Source: Flavobacteriales bacterium
Lineage (GTDB): Bacteria > Bacteroidota > Bacteroidia > NS11-12g > UBA955
Assembly (NCBI GenBank): GCA_947447955.1
Contig: CANFLS010000001.1
Location: forward strand, 62,001 to 126,000
Length of the DNA: 64,000 bases
Direction: 5' to 3'
Position numbers and translations under genes: made by a program. Shown here piece by piece: positions 1-9,388 of this stretch. The notes under the pieces were generated by a model. It did no database searches. It saw only the letters and a list, made by a program, of their open reading frames with translations, and was not told where the DNA came from. Within the stretch, counting starts at the first letter, position 1. Each line of letters starts with the position of its first letter.

Positions 1-21
1 ACATTACACCGAAACGAGTGG

Positions 22-303
22 TTGGGTGGAACCTTTGTTACCATGTCGAATGTGTTGGTGAGTCCAGATTTGAGCTACGTGAAGGTATATTTAAGTTTGT
101 TTAACATTGTAAACAGGAAAGATGTGTTGAAGCATTTGAATACAGTGGTTGACAAAGAAATACGCCATGAAATAGCGAAAAAGATTAAAAATAACGTGAA
201 GAAGATTCCAGAAATTCGTTTCTACGAAGACGATACTTTGGATTATGTGAGCAAAATGGACGAATTGTTTACCAAAATCAATAACGAAAACAAAGATTCT
301 TGA
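22..303 (+). CDS. rbfA: Ribosome-binding factor A (possibly 5'-truncated by the window edge)
   Basis: Protein has RbfA-like features: VSPDLSYVKVYLSLF and C-terminal IRFYEDDTLDYVSKMDELF. Confidence 0.85.
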   Translation: MGGTFVTMSNVLVSPDLSYVKVYLSLFNIVNRKDVLKHLNTVVDKEIRHEIAKKIKNNVKKIPEIRFYEDDTLDYVSKMDELFTKINNENKDS

Positions 304-1520
304 AGTTAATTTGGCTAATAGCGCGTAAATATTTTTTCTCTCGAAAAAATCCCTCTGCCATCAATATCATTACGGGAATTTCGATGGCCGGTTACGCTGT
401 TGGCGCTTTGGCCCTCATTATTTTATTGTCGGCCCTCAATGGGTTTGAGTCCACTATTTTTGGGGGATACACCCACGGCGATGCAGACCTAAAAGTGGTT
501 GCAACCAAAGGCAAGGTCTTTACCATTGGAAAAGATACCCTAGAAAAACTGTCGAAAATTAAGGGCGTTACGTCGTATTTCAAATGCCTCGAAGACAAGG
601 CCATTGTTAAATACAATGACCAACAAACTGTTGCATTGGTTCGTGGGGTAGATGAGGGAATCCTAAAAACCTTAAACGTAGATAGTTTGATTATTGACGG
701 ACGTAAGATTTTATTTGATCCTAAAAGCGAACGCAATTTGGCTTGGTTGTCGGAAGGGTTGATTTATAAGCTCAACATTGCCCAAGAAAACGCCGAAATT
801 GAATTGATGGAGCCCGACAGAACATCGTCTGGGGTTTCTCAAACCGTTCTCAACCAGGAGCAGGTAAATGTGTCGGCAATGATACATTTGGGTGAAGATC
901 ACAATGATGCAACACTCTATGTTCCATTGTCGGTGGCAGAAAGTTTGTTTTCGCGCGATGGCGAAATGAGTTCCCTCGAAATCAATATTAACGCTGCCCA
1001 ATTTGATCGCTGTAATGCTGAAATTCAAGCATTGCTGGGACCTAAATTCTCCTTTCTCAACAGAAAGGAGCAGCACAAAACCATGTATAAAATGTTCAAC
1101 ACCGAAAAATGGGTGTCGTTTGCGTTACTAGCCTTCATTTTGCTGCTTATTTCCTTCAATTTGTTTGGGGCAATACGCATGATGATGATTGACAAATCGT
1201 CGGATTTGGCCATGCTCAACGCCCTCGGAATGCGCTTGAACCACATTCACAGGGTGTTTTTATTTGAGGGATTTTTGGTGGCCGTAATAGGCAGTATTTT
1301 AGGTATTGGAATGGGAGTGGGGTTGGTGTTGTTGCAACAGAAATATGGCTTCGTAACTACGCAATCTACTTTTGCAATGGCTTATCCGGTGAAATTGGCT
1401 ATGGGGGACATTTTCTTGGTAATGGCATTGAATACATTTTTGGCTTTGTTTACATCGTTTTTGGCCAAGCAGAGCGTGGTATTGGGCAATCGATTTTTAA
1501 ATCCCTCAAAAATAAGTTAA
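300..1520 (+). CDS. FtsX/LolE-like ABC transporter permease
   Basis: N-terminal SRKNPSAINIITGISMAGYAVGALALIILLSALNGFE and C-terminal TM block typical of LolC/E; likely TTG start. Confidence 0.85.
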   Translation: MKLIWLIARKYFFSRKNPSAINIITGISMAGYAVGALALIILLSALNGFESTIFGGYTHGDADLKVVATKGKVFTIGKDTLEKLSKIKGVTSYFKCLEDKAIVKYNDQQTVALVRGVDEGILKTLNVDSLIIDGRKILFDPKSERNLAWLSEGLIYKLNIAQENAEIELMEPDRTSSGVSQTVLNQEQVNVSAMIHLGEDHNDATLYVPLSVAESLFSRDGEMSSLEININAAQFDRCNAEIQALLGPKFSFLNRKEQHKTMYKMFNTEKWVSFALLAFILLLISFNLFGAIRMMMIDKSSDLAMLNALGMRLNHIHRVFLFEGFLVAVIGSILGIGMGVGLVLLQQKYGFVTTQSTFAMAYPVKLAMGDIFLVMALNTFLALFTSFLAKQSVVLGNRFLNPSKIS

Positions 1521-1521
1521 G

Positions 1522-2082
1522 TTGAAATTTTTATTTGTTGGTTTAGGTAATCCCGGTGATGAATATGCGCAAACCCGCCATAACATTGGGTTCGACGTAT
1601 TGGATTTGCTTTGTGAAACAAAGGGTGGAACTTGGGAATCTGTGAAACACGGCTGGAAGGCTGAGGTGTCGCACAAGGGCAAAAAGTTGATTTTGTTGAA
1701 GCCAAATACTTACATGAATTTGTCGGGAAAAGCGGTTTCGTATTGGATGCAGCAAGAGAAAATTGCCTTGGAAAATGTGATCGTAGTAACCGACGATTTG
1801 GCATTGCCTGTGGGTAAACTTCGTTTGAAAACCAAGGGCAGCGATGGCGGTCACAACGGTTTGAAAAGCATTGACGCATCGTTAAATACCCAAAATTATG
1901 CCCGATTGCGCTTTGGCATCGGCAGTGATTTTGCCAAGGGAAGGCAAGTCGATTTCGTTCTGGGCAAATGGACGGCCGAAGAACAACCTGTGATTGATGC
2001 TTCTACCAAACGCGCCGTTGCCGGCATCGAAGAATTGGTTTGGCAAGGGTTTGGCCGGGCAATGACTAGTCTTAATGGTTAG
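1522..2082 (+). CDS. pth: Peptidyl-tRNA hydrolase
   Basis: FVGLGNPGDEYAQTRHNIGFDVLD, KPNTYMNLSGKAV and GGHNGLKSI motifs; TTG start. Confidence 0.95.
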   Translation: MKFLFVGLGNPGDEYAQTRHNIGFDVLDLLCETKGGTWESVKHGWKAEVSHKGKKLILLKPNTYMNLSGKAVSYWMQQEKIALENVIVVTDDLALPVGKLRLKTKGSDGGHNGLKSIDASLNTQNYARLRFGIGSDFAKGRQVDFVLGKWTAEEQPVIDASTKRAVAGIEELVWQGFGRAMTSLNG

Positions 2083-2240
2083 ACGGATTAGACAGGTTAG
2101 ACAGATTAGACAGATAATTCGGGATTAGACGGATTAGACGGGTTAGACCGATTAGACAGATAATTCGGGATTAGACAGATTAGACAGATTTTTGGTTAGG
2201 CGGTTTTTCCCGATAGTTATCGGGAGGGTTAGACTGATTG
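2077..2240. repeat. R9 array: tandem 9-bp GATTAGACA-type units with interspersed AATTCGGG and CCCGATAGTTATCGGGA hairpin
   Basis: Direct reading: gattagacggattagacaggttagacagattagacag...; begins at the pth stop codon (ggt TAG acg). Confidence 0.9.
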
Positions 2241-2245
2241 GAAAC

Positions 2246-2412
2246 ACTAAACACTAAACGCTAAACCCTAAACGGCGCAGCCATCTAAACCCTAAACGAG
2301 CGCAGCCCAATTAAATAGTTTAGAAGCGTAACCGCGTTTAGATGCACTTTGTGCGTTTAGGAGAGCTTCGCTCGTTTAGAAGACCTTCCGGTCGTTGAGT
2401 AAAGCATAACTA
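2246..2412. repeat. MH array: mini-hairpin units separated by TAAAC/GTTTAG words
   Basis: ggcGCAgcc, gcacTTTgtgc, gagcTTCgctc, gaccTTCCggtc units. Confidence 0.85.
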
Positions 2413-2449
2413 ATTTAGATTAAACCATAAACTATTTTCAATTTATTTT

Positions 2450-2458
2450 TTGTATCTT
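2450..2458 (+). promoter_or_regulatory. Putative Bacteroidetes -7 element (TATCTTTG)
   Basis: tttttgtatctttgataaaagcc just upstream of the DUF433 ORF; matches TAnnTTTG. Confidence 0.5.
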
Positions 2459-2471
2459 TGATAAAAGCCAA

Positions 2472-2678
2472 ATGAAAAACTATCAAGAGTTTATAGTGAT
2501 TGATCCTAATATTCGTTTTGGTAAACCAATATTAAAAAACACCAGAATTTCTGTGGGTGATGTTATTGGTTGGTTATCTGATGGCCAAAAAAAAAACGAG
2601 ATTATTTCTGATTTCCCTGAACTTACAATCGAAATGATTAATGCTTGTCTGGCATTTGTAGCGCAGAGAGAAATATAA
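2472..2678 (+). CDS. DUF433 domain protein (antitoxin-like)
   Basis: DPNIRFGKPILKNTRISVGDVIGWLSDG...ISDFPELTIEMINACLAF is the DUF433 signature. Confidence 0.8.
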   Translation: MKNYQEFIVIDPNIRFGKPILKNTRISVGDVIGWLSDGQKKNEIISDFPELTIEMINACLAFVAQREI

Positions 2679-2704
2679 GGTTTATAAGGGTTGGGGTTGG
2701 TAAT

Positions 2705-2842
2705 CCCTAAACACTAAACACTAAACCCTAAACGAGCGAAGCTCTTCTAAACAGCGCAGCGTAAACAGCCGAAGGCGTCAACTCGCGAAGCGATGTCAAC
2801 TCGCGAAGCGATGTCAACGGCGCAGCCATCTAAACCCTAAAC
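2705..2842. repeat. MH array
   Basis: gagcGAAgctc, gccGAAggc, tcgcGAAgcga (twice in tandem), ggcGCAgcc units. Confidence 0.85.
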
Positions 2843-2872
2843 AATAAAAAATTCATTATCTTTGCTTTCCTT

Positions 2873-3289
2873 ATGGAAATTTCTGAAAACAGACCGATTA
2901 GGGTGTTGATTGCGAAAGTTGGATTGGATGGTCACGACCGTGGAGCAAAAGTGATTGCTTCTGCTTTGCGTGATGCCGGAATGGAAGTAATTTACACCGG
3001 TTTGCGCCAAACGCCTGAAATGGTGGTTCAAACCGCTATCCAAGAAGATGTTGACGCCATTGGTGTAAGTATCCTCAGTGGTGCCCACAACACAGTTTTT
3101 CCAAGAATTTTGAACCTGTTGAAAGACAACGACATCAACGACGTTCTTTTAACCGGCGGAGGAATCATTCCCGATGCCGATATGACAGAACTCAACCAAC
3201 TCGGTGTAGCTCGTTTATTCGCACCTGGTACCGAAATGGCCGAAATTGTTGCCTATATCCAAAACTGGGTAAAAGAGAACAGAGTTTAG
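2873..3289 (+). CDS. Cobalamin (B12)-binding domain protein, methylmalonyl-CoA mutase C-terminal type
   Basis: [34 protein letters not shown]: DxHxxG B12-binding motif. Confidence 0.9.
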   Translation: MEISENRPIRVLIAKVGLDGHDRGAKVIASALRDAGMEVIYTGLRQTPEMVVQTAIQEDVDAIGVSILSGAHNTVFPRILNLLKDNDINDVLLTGGGIIPDADMTELNQLGVARLFAPGTEMAEIVAYIQNWVKENRV

Positions 3290-3291
3290 TT

Positions 3292-3342
3292 GGCTACGCC
3301 GTTTAGGGTTTAGAAGAGCTTCACTCGTTTAGTGTTTAGAGT
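3292..3342. repeat. MH array (short)
   Basis: ggcTACgccgtttag and gagcTTCactcgtttag. Confidence 0.7.
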
Positions 3343-3361
3343 TATTGAATGTAACCACCTA

Positions 3362-3500
3362 TCTTTCTAATCTTTTAATCTGTATAACCAAAAAATCTGT
3401 CTAATCCGTCTAATCCTAATTTATCTGTCTAATCTGTCTAACCAGTCTAATCCTAATTTATCTGTCTAATCTGTCTAATCCGTCTAACCTGTCTAACCCA
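3362..3500. repeat. R9 array, reverse orientation (TGTCTAATC units)
   Basis: aatctgtctaatccgtctaatcc...ctgtctaaccc. Confidence 0.9.
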
Positions 3501-3508
3501 TTTGAAAA

Positions 3509-4195
3509 ATGAAAATAGAAACCATTCTCACCCCGGCCTTGTTTCATCTTCACAGCAAGGATATTGAAAACAAACAAGTTGTTGTTATTGATATACTTAG
3601 GGCTACAACCACCATGGTGGTTGCGTATGAAAATGGTGCCAACAATGTGATTCCCGTTGAACATTTGGAAGATGCACTGGTTTACCGTGAACAAGGTTAT
3701 CTCATTGCAGGAGAACGCAATGGCGTGAAGGTTGAAGGTTTCGATATGGGAAATTCCCCCCAAGAATTTACAAAAGATATTGTTGAGGGACGAAATATTG
3801 TCCTTTCAACCACCAATGGAACCAAGGCCATCAATGCCTGTAGTGCTGCCAAGTTTCGTTATATTTCGTCGTTTCGAAATATCGATGCCATGGCAAAAAC
3901 CATCATTGAAAACAACCTCGACGTGCTTCTTTTTTGTGCCGGTTGGAAAGACAAATTCAACCTGGAAGACACGGTTTTTGCAGGTGCCTTGGCCCAGCAA
4001 TTGCTCGATAACGGCTTTACCACCAATGACGACGCCACCAGAATGGCTTGCTCCCTTTGGAACCTTGCCAAACCAAACCTCGCCGCTTTCCTCGCAGATG
4101 CTTCACACGTACAACGGTTTAAATCGCTCCACATCGAATCTGATTTGGAAGTTTGTTTGCAATTCAATACCTATAAGGGGGTTGTTACGGTATGA
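3509..4195 (+). CDS. comB: 2-phosphosulfolactate phosphatase family (ComB-like)
   Basis: VVVIDILRATTTMVVAYENGA, GERNGVKVEGFDMGNSP and STTNGTKAI motifs. Confidence 0.85.
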   Translation: MKIETILTPALFHLHSKDIENKQVVVIDILRATTTMVVAYENGANNVIPVEHLEDALVYREQGYLIAGERNGVKVEGFDMGNSPQEFTKDIVEGRNIVLSTTNGTKAINACSAAKFRYISSFRNIDAMAKTIIENNLDVLLFCAGWKDKFNLEDTVFAGALAQQLLDNGFTTNDDATRMACSLWNLAKPNLAAFLADASHVQRFKSLHIESDLEVCLQFNTYKGVVTV

Positions 4196-4229
4196 AATCC
4201 TTAGTGGTTGTTTATTATCATCTGAACTA

Positions 4230-4634
4230 ATTCGGATTAGACAGATTAGACGGATTAGAAAGATTAGACAGGTTAGACAGGTTATCCCGAAAGCTTTCGG
4301 GAGGATTAGACAATTCGGGGTTAGACAGATTAGACAATTCGGGATTAGACAGATTAGAAAGATTAGACAGGTTAGACGGATTTTTTGGTTATAAAGATTT
4401 TAGGGTTAATAGATTAAACCGTCTCAGCAAATAAGATAAAAAATATTAATAAGATATTTCACTAAAAGAAAGTTAAATAATAAAAAACTAGTTTAAAAAA
4501 ATTACATATCTATAATAGAATGATTGTTAAGGTTAGAAATATAGAATCTGTCTAATCCGTCTAATCTGTCTAATCCGTCTAATCTCTAAAATAATCCGTC
4601 TAATCTCTAAAAAATCTGTCTAAACAGATTTTTT
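4230..4634 (+). repeat. Composite R9 element: forward array, core, reverse array
   Basis: Forward units 4231-4385, AT-rich core containing ttttttggttataaagattttagggttaatagattaaaccgtctcagc, reverse units 4547-4620. Confidence 0.8.
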
Positions 4635-5951
4635 AGTTAGTTGCACTAATTCCAAAGTTCTATCGGCTAAAAACAAGGGTATATTTAAAATTCCATTATT
4701 CAGTTCTAAATTCTTTAACGAATAACGAATGCTTAAATTGGGTTCAAAAGATTTGCGATAAACGCCCAAACTTTTACTTTGAATGTTCATGTCAGACTTG
4801 ATTTCAACTGGAATCAACTCATTCTTGTATTGAATGAGTAAATCTACTTCTGCTGAATTACCAGATGTCCAATATCTCGGTGTAACATCAAACTGATTGA
4901 TAATACTTTGTAAAATATAATTCTCGGTAAAAGCTCCTTTAAATTCAACAAAAATATTGCTGTTTTCGGCAAATATGGAAGGATCTAACTTTGACAATCG
5001 GCGCAAAATTCCCACATCGAAACAATATAATTTATAAGCACTTAGATCATCATAACCGCTTAGTGGTAATTTTGGTGATTTGCAGAGGTTAACACGGTAA
5101 ACCAATCCCGCATTGATTAACCAGGTCAAAGAATCTTCGTATTCTCTAGCGCGAGCACCTTCTTTCACTAGCTGGTATATAAATTTCTTGTTTTCTCTCG
5201 CCAATTGCGATGGGAGAGAATTCCATACATAACCAATTTTTTGAACGTCTTTTCCAACGGCATGTTTACTAAAATCATTGGTGTATGACATCAATAAATC
5301 GTTTAATAAATTCTCAACCAAAACAATGTCTTTGTTTTCGAGATAAGTTTTGGCCACTTTGGGAAGTCCCCCAGAAACAAAATAGTTTCTAAATTGCTCT
5401 AACAGTGGATGAAAGAAAATATCTGGAATGGGTTCGATGACATTGATTTGATTGACATATGTATATAACGTTGGATTTGCTACAGCCAAATATTCAAAAA
5501 ATGACAGTGGTTTAATTTCGGTAAAGGTTACCTTGCCAACAGGAAAAGAAATACCATTTCCCAAGGCAATGCCTAGCAAAGAGCCCGCACAAATGATATA
5601 AAGTTCGGGTAGATTTTCATTGAAGTACTTTAAACTGCCTAAGGCTGCTTTACATGCTTGAATTTCATCAAAAACAATGAGTGTATCGGCAGTAATTTTA
5701 CTACCATGCACGAAGGTTAAGTTCGATAGAATGCGATTTACATCTTTCGTTGATTCAAAAAGTTGATTCAACTCGGGATTTTCATCGAAGTTAAAATAGG
5801 CAATGTTTTGAAAATGATTTTTACCTAACCATTTCATTAAATAGGTTTTTCCTACTTGTCTGGCTCCATTTAAAATTAATGGGGGATGGTCGGCGGCATT
5901 TTTCCATTGCAATAATTTGCTCTGTGCTGATCTTTCAAAAACAATGCTCAT
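4620..5951 (-). CDS. AAA ATPase with DUF4143 domain
   Basis: LILNGARQVGKTYLMKWLG Walker A, LIVFDEIQ Walker B, C-terminal VDLLIQYKNELIPVEIK nuclease-like motif. Confidence 0.9.
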   Translation of the reverse strand: MSIVFERSAQSKLLQWKNAADHPPLILNGARQVGKTYLMKWLGKNHFQNIAYFNFDENPELNQLFESTKDVNRILSNLTFVHGSKITADTLIVFDEIQACKAALGSLKYFNENLPELYIICAGSLLGIALGNGISFPVGKVTFTEIKPLSFFEYLAVANPTLYTYVNQINVIEPIPDIFFHPLLEQFRNYFVSGGLPKVAKTYLENKDIVLVENLLNDLLMSYTNDFSKHAVGKDVQKIGYVWNSLPSQLARENKKFIYQLVKEGARAREYEDSLTWLINAGLVYRVNLCKSPKLPLSGYDDLSAYKLYCFDVGILRRLSKLDPSIFAENSNIFVEFKGAFTENYILQSIINQFDVTPRYWTSGNSAEVDLLIQYKNELIPVEIKSDMNIQSKSLGVYRKSFEPNLSIRYSLKNLELNNGILNIPLFLADRTLELVQLTKKSV

Positions 5952-6038
5952 AGAATGGTAAGTTGTTTATTTACAATGCAAATATAGTCTTTCTACATGT
6001 TATATTCTAAAAAGTGCTATGGAAAATGTGATTTTTTA

Positions 6039-6094
6039 CACAAAAGTCGTATGACTTTTGTGATATTTCCCACATTTGTCATATGACTTTTGTG
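6039..6094. promoter_or_regulatory. Two tandem 24-bp palindromes (operator-like)
   Basis: CACAAAAGTCGTATGACTTTTGTG (6039-6062) and CACATTTGTCATATGACTTTTGTG (6071-6094). Confidence 0.5.
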
Positions 6095-6101
6095 ATAATT
6101 T

Positions 6102-6420
6102 ATTCGGGGTTAGACAATTCGGGGTTAGACAGATTAGACAATACGGGATTAGACAGATTAGACAATACGGGATTAGACAGATTAGACGGGTTAGACGGAT
6201 TAGACAGATTCTATATTTCTAACCTTATCAATCATTCTGTTATTTGTATTTAATCTTTTTTATATTATTCGATTATTATCCCTGATTTGCTTTTTTGTAA
6301 TAAATTATCCTATTAATTGTTTGCTATTTAATTTGTTTAAACGGTTTAATCTTTAAACCCTAAATCAATCTAATCAAAAAATCTGTCTAATCTGTCTAAT
6401 CAGTCTAACCCGTCTAATCT
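6102..6420 (-). repeat. Composite R9 element (core in reverse orientation relative to 10195)
   Basis: Forward units 6102-6210, reverse units 6376-6420; the RES gene stop codon TAG lies in the array. Confidence 0.8.
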
Positions 6421-6878
6421 CGAATAAAAACCCTACTATCAAAAGGAAACCTCTCAACTTCAATAATTTGGATACTATCAAATAGTGGATGCTTGGGATT
6501 GATTAGCAAATTATAATCGCCTTTGGTGACAACAGATGGAATTTGCATCACACAATATTTGTTTTCTGCAATAAATTGATCACCAATTTGCTGTGTGGAT
6601 TGTGGGTGTGGAAAGGTATTCCAATTTGCTAGTAAAATGGAATTGTCTATTTTGAAGATTTCAATTTCATCTGGGATATGAATTGTGACCATCATGAAAT
6701 TTTTTGGCAATGTTGCAAGTGTGAAATGGACCGCAACTTCTGCCATTGCCAATGAGCGATTGGCTGCCGCATAAATCACCTCAACACCAATGGAATTCCA
6801 GCGAGCTCCATATATTGCAGCTCCTTTTCCCGATAATGAATTGGCAAATTGCTGGCTTGTCAATCTAAAGACTTCCAT
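6414..6878 (-). CDS. RES domain toxin
   Basis: GKGAAIYGARWNSIGVEVIYAAANRSLAMAEVAVH is the RES family N-terminal signature. Confidence 0.9.
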   Translation of the reverse strand: MEVFRLTSQQFANSLSGKGAAIYGARWNSIGVEVIYAAANRSLAMAEVAVHFTLATLPKNFMMVTIHIPDEIEIFKIDNSILLANWNTFPHPQSTQQIGDQFIAENKYCVMQIPSVVTKGDYNLLINPKHPLFDSIQIIEVERFPFDSRVFIRD

Positions 6879-6881
6879 TTT

Positions 6882-7403
6882 TTACACCATAATTCCGTGT
6901 TGTACTCGTATCAATTCCGATACCACCAATTCTTTGCCATATGAATCTGTGAGTAATTCAATGGGCTTATTGTTTCCCAAAGCAAAATTTGGCGTATTTA
7001 ACCAAAGCTTGAATTGTGCTAAATCATCAAAAATATCTAAACCAATTTTTGTAACCTCAGCCATTGCAATGATTTTTTCAGATTGCAATGATTTAAAAGC
7101 ATGGGTTTCACTCATTTTATAGCGCTGTAATGATTTGGTTGAAATATTTAATAATTTGGCCCAGTCACTCTCTGAAAATGGAGTGTAATCTTGAATTGCA
7201 TGAAAGAGTGAATAAGGAATTCCTTTTCTTATAGCACTAATTATCAGTATTTTATCAGCTAGAAACTCCGAGTATGTCAACTTTTTATTCAAGCCAACGG
7301 GTATATACTCAACTTTAGATTCGCTCACGAACCTATTGATTTCATTCTCCAGATTTTCTTCGATTGACTTATACCCCTTACTCATATTCGGACACTTGTA
7401 CAC
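6882..7403 (-). CDS. Xre/MbcA/ParS-type antitoxin (DUF2384) paired with RES toxin
   Basis: Immediately upstream of the RES gene; LNISTKSLQRYK HTH and C-terminal FGLNTPNFALGNNKPIELL-like motif. Confidence 0.85.
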   Translation of the reverse strand: MYKCPNMSKGYKSIEENLENEINRFVSESKVEYIPVGLNKKLTYSEFLADKILIISAIRKGIPYSLFHAIQDYTPFSESDWAKLLNISTKSLQRYKMSETHAFKSLQSEKIIAMAEVTKIGLDIFDDLAQFKLWLNTPNFALGNNKPIELLTDSYGKELVVSELIRVQHGIMV

Positions 7404-7468
7404 AAATATAGGACAAAAGTCTAATAATATTACAAAATTTGGAGAAATTTTGTAATATTATGGTTTAT

Positions 7469-7595
7469 AAAGGTTTATAAGCGTTTAGATGGCTTCGCCG
7501 TTTAGAAGAGCTTCGCTCGTTTAGGGTTTAGAGTTTAGGGTAACCATCAACTTCCAGTGTTTAGTGTTTAGGAGGGAAACCATAAAACAACCCTA
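7469..7595. repeat. MH array
   Basis: atggcTTCgccgtttagaagagcTTCgctcgtttagggtttag. Confidence 0.85.
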
Positions 7596-7672
7596 AACAC
7601 ACAAAGATTGATTGTTAGATTAATATTATTTAATTTTGAATCAATTGCAAAGTTTAGTATTAAACCCTACCT

Positions 7673-7972
7673 ATGCGCTTAAACGTCAGTCAACAAAATG
7701 CTTTGAAACAGGTTTTTGGAAATCTTCCTGGTGAAGTTTTTTTATTTGGATCGCGCGTTGATATGAACCGAAAGGGTGGTGATATTGATATACTTTGGAT
7801 CACAGATATCAAAGAAAATAGAACCCTTAAAAAAGAAATGGAGCTCACAATTCAGTTTCAAAAAATATTGGATGAACGACTCGATTTATTGATCTTGCCC
7901 CCTGTAGACCAAATGACAAATTCAGAAAGGGCATTCTGTTCGTCTTTAAAGATTCAAAGACTGTTTGAATGA
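7673..7972 (+). CDS. MNT-type minimal nucleotidyltransferase
   Basis: VFLFGSRVDMNRKGGDIDILW: GSRx(n)DxD NTase motif. Confidence 0.8.
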   Translation: MRLNVSQQNALKQVFGNLPGEVFLFGSRVDMNRKGGDIDILWITDIKENRTLKKEMELTIQFQKILDERLDLLILPPVDQMTNSERAFCSSLKIQRLFE

Positions 7973-7996
7973 TAAATTGGGTTTAGGGTTTAGTCG

Positions 7997-8218
7997 TCAA
8001 CAACTTGGGTGACTTTCAATTTCGGAGATAATATTGTCTAAAATTTCAGCAACTTCAAAAAGTTTGAATTCGATTATTGGTGGTGTAACATCCCTTTTGC
8101 CGTGAGCAATATAGTTTCTATGATCTTTAATTATTTTGAGGTTTTTTAGTTGGCTTGGAGAAATTAGACCATCGAATAATTTGATAATACCTGATAATCT
8201 ATCTATTTTGTCATTCAC
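7997..8218 (-). CDS. HEPN-like small protein (possibly a fragment)
   Basis: KDHRNYIAHGKR resembles the Rx4-6H HEPN motif; convergent to the NTase. Confidence 0.4.
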   Translation of the reverse strand: MNDKIDRLSGIIKLFDGLISPSQLKNLKIIKDHRNYIAHGKRDVTPPIIEFKLFEVAEILDNIISEIESHPSC

Positions 8219-8227
8219 TTACAAACT

Positions 8228-8446
8228 GGGTTAGACAGGTTAGACGGGTTAGACAGGTTAGACGGATTCCTTATTCTTGAACATCTAACCATTCTGGTCT
8301 TTGTGTCTAATCTTTTTAATCTATTTATTATCGCTATTTAATCTAATTTGTTTACGCGACGCTATTTATTTAATCTTCTAACCCTAGAATCTTTCTAATC
8401 AAAAAATCTGTCTAATCTGTCTAATCTGTCTAACCCGTCTAATCTT
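8228..8446 (-). repeat. Composite R9 element (reverse core)
   Basis: Forward units 8228-8268, reverse units 8407-8444; core is reverse complement of the 10260-10410 and 11245-11350 cores. Confidence 0.85.
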
Positions 8447-8523
8447 TAAATGCGTTAGCGATGTTAACAGCTATGAATGAGCGTCAACTATATCTAAACT
8501 TTTATAAACCTTTTTCTTATTCC

Positions 8524-9069
8524 TCAATACAACCATTCTTCAATAATTTTTTCTACAATATCCTTGTTTAATTCAAAATGATCTTCTTTGTTGATTGATT
8601 TTGCTAGGTACCAATCGTAAGATTTATCATTATGTAATTTCCGAAAAATACTCACTTTTTTATCAATCTTTCCGCGCATGTAAAATTCCAATTTTCCATC
8701 ATACTCAGACGTTAAAGCAGCAATAGGTTCAATGACTAAATACTTACTTTCTGATAAGGTAATTTCTAGATTGGTTGTTGAATACTCTCCGATAAATGGT
8801 TCAAAGCGTTTTATTGGTATGATTTCAAAATTCATCAGACCGTTTTTATCATATTCATCAAACCATTTGTAAATAATTGTATTGATTAAAGTTGAAATTG
8901 CATTTTGCCATTCAATTTTATAGTTTTCCCAATTGTTTTCGGGTTTAGTATTGTTTTTTAGTTTTTCTAATTTTTCCTTCAATGCCATAACCAATGTGTT
9001 TTTAAATTTACACCAATCAAAATTAATTAATTTTAGTTTACCCATCAATTGTTTCCGCGATTTTTGCAA
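8524..9069 (-). CDS. Hypothetical protein
   Basis: Long ORF with coding-like composition; no family recognised. Confidence 0.6.
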   Translation of the reverse strand: MQKSRKQLMGKLKLINFDWCKFKNTLVMALKEKLEKLKNNTKPENNWENYKIEWQNAISTLINTIIYKWFDEYDKNGLMNFEIIPIKRFEPFIGEYSTTNLEITLSESKYLVIEPIAALTSEYDGKLEFYMRGKIDKKVSIFRKLHNDKSYDWYLAKSINKEDHFELNKDIVEKIIEEWLY

Positions 9070-9093
9070 AAAGAAAAAAGGGAATTAGAAAGT

Positions 9094-9150
9094 TTATAAA
9101 AGTTTAGATGGCTTCGCCGTTTAGAAGAGCTTCGCTCGTTTAGGGTTTAG
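9094..9150. repeat. MH array
   Basis: atggcTTCgccgtttagaagagcTTCgctcgtttagggtttag, near-identical to 7480-7530. Confidence 0.85.
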
Positions 9151-9164
9151 GGAAACAAAAACAA

Positions 9165-9388
9165 CCCTAAAATCTTTATAATCAAAAAATCTGTCTAATC
9201 TGTCTAATCTGTCTAACCCGTCTAATCTTTAAATGCGCGAAGCGTATTTTACTTTACGTTTGAAAATATTGCAAAAAGGTTCGAATTTTACTTTACGTTT
9301 GAAAATTTTTAATCTTTTAACCCTAAAATCTTTATAATCAAAAAATCTGTCTAATCTGTCTAACCCGTCTAATCTGTCTAATCTTTTT
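9165..9388. repeat. Two tandem partial R9 element ends (reverse orientation)
   Basis: aaccctaaaatctttataatcaaaaaatctgtctaatc... occurs at ~9165 and again at ~9318. Confidence 0.8.

Noticed and set aside
392-1246. Antisense ORFs within the ABC permease gene
   Set aside because: Overlap a well-supported gene; no family resemblance or start signals.
3458-3763. 101-aa minus-strand ORF ending GLDRLDGLDRLDR
   Set aside because: Antisense to comB and R9-derived.
3732-4394. 220-aa ORF with (IRQ/IRK)n repeats as a repeat protein
   Set aside because: It overlaps comB out of frame, and its repeat part is just the R9 array read in an open frame.
6414-7403. RES/Xre pair as a novel system
   Set aside because: It matches the known RES-Xre type II toxin-antitoxin arrangement.
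7469-7595. TTTAGGG strings as true telomeric repeats
   Set aside because: Only short scattered occurrences inside MH spacers in an apparently internal chromosomal region; similarity to plant telomere repeats is likely coincidental.
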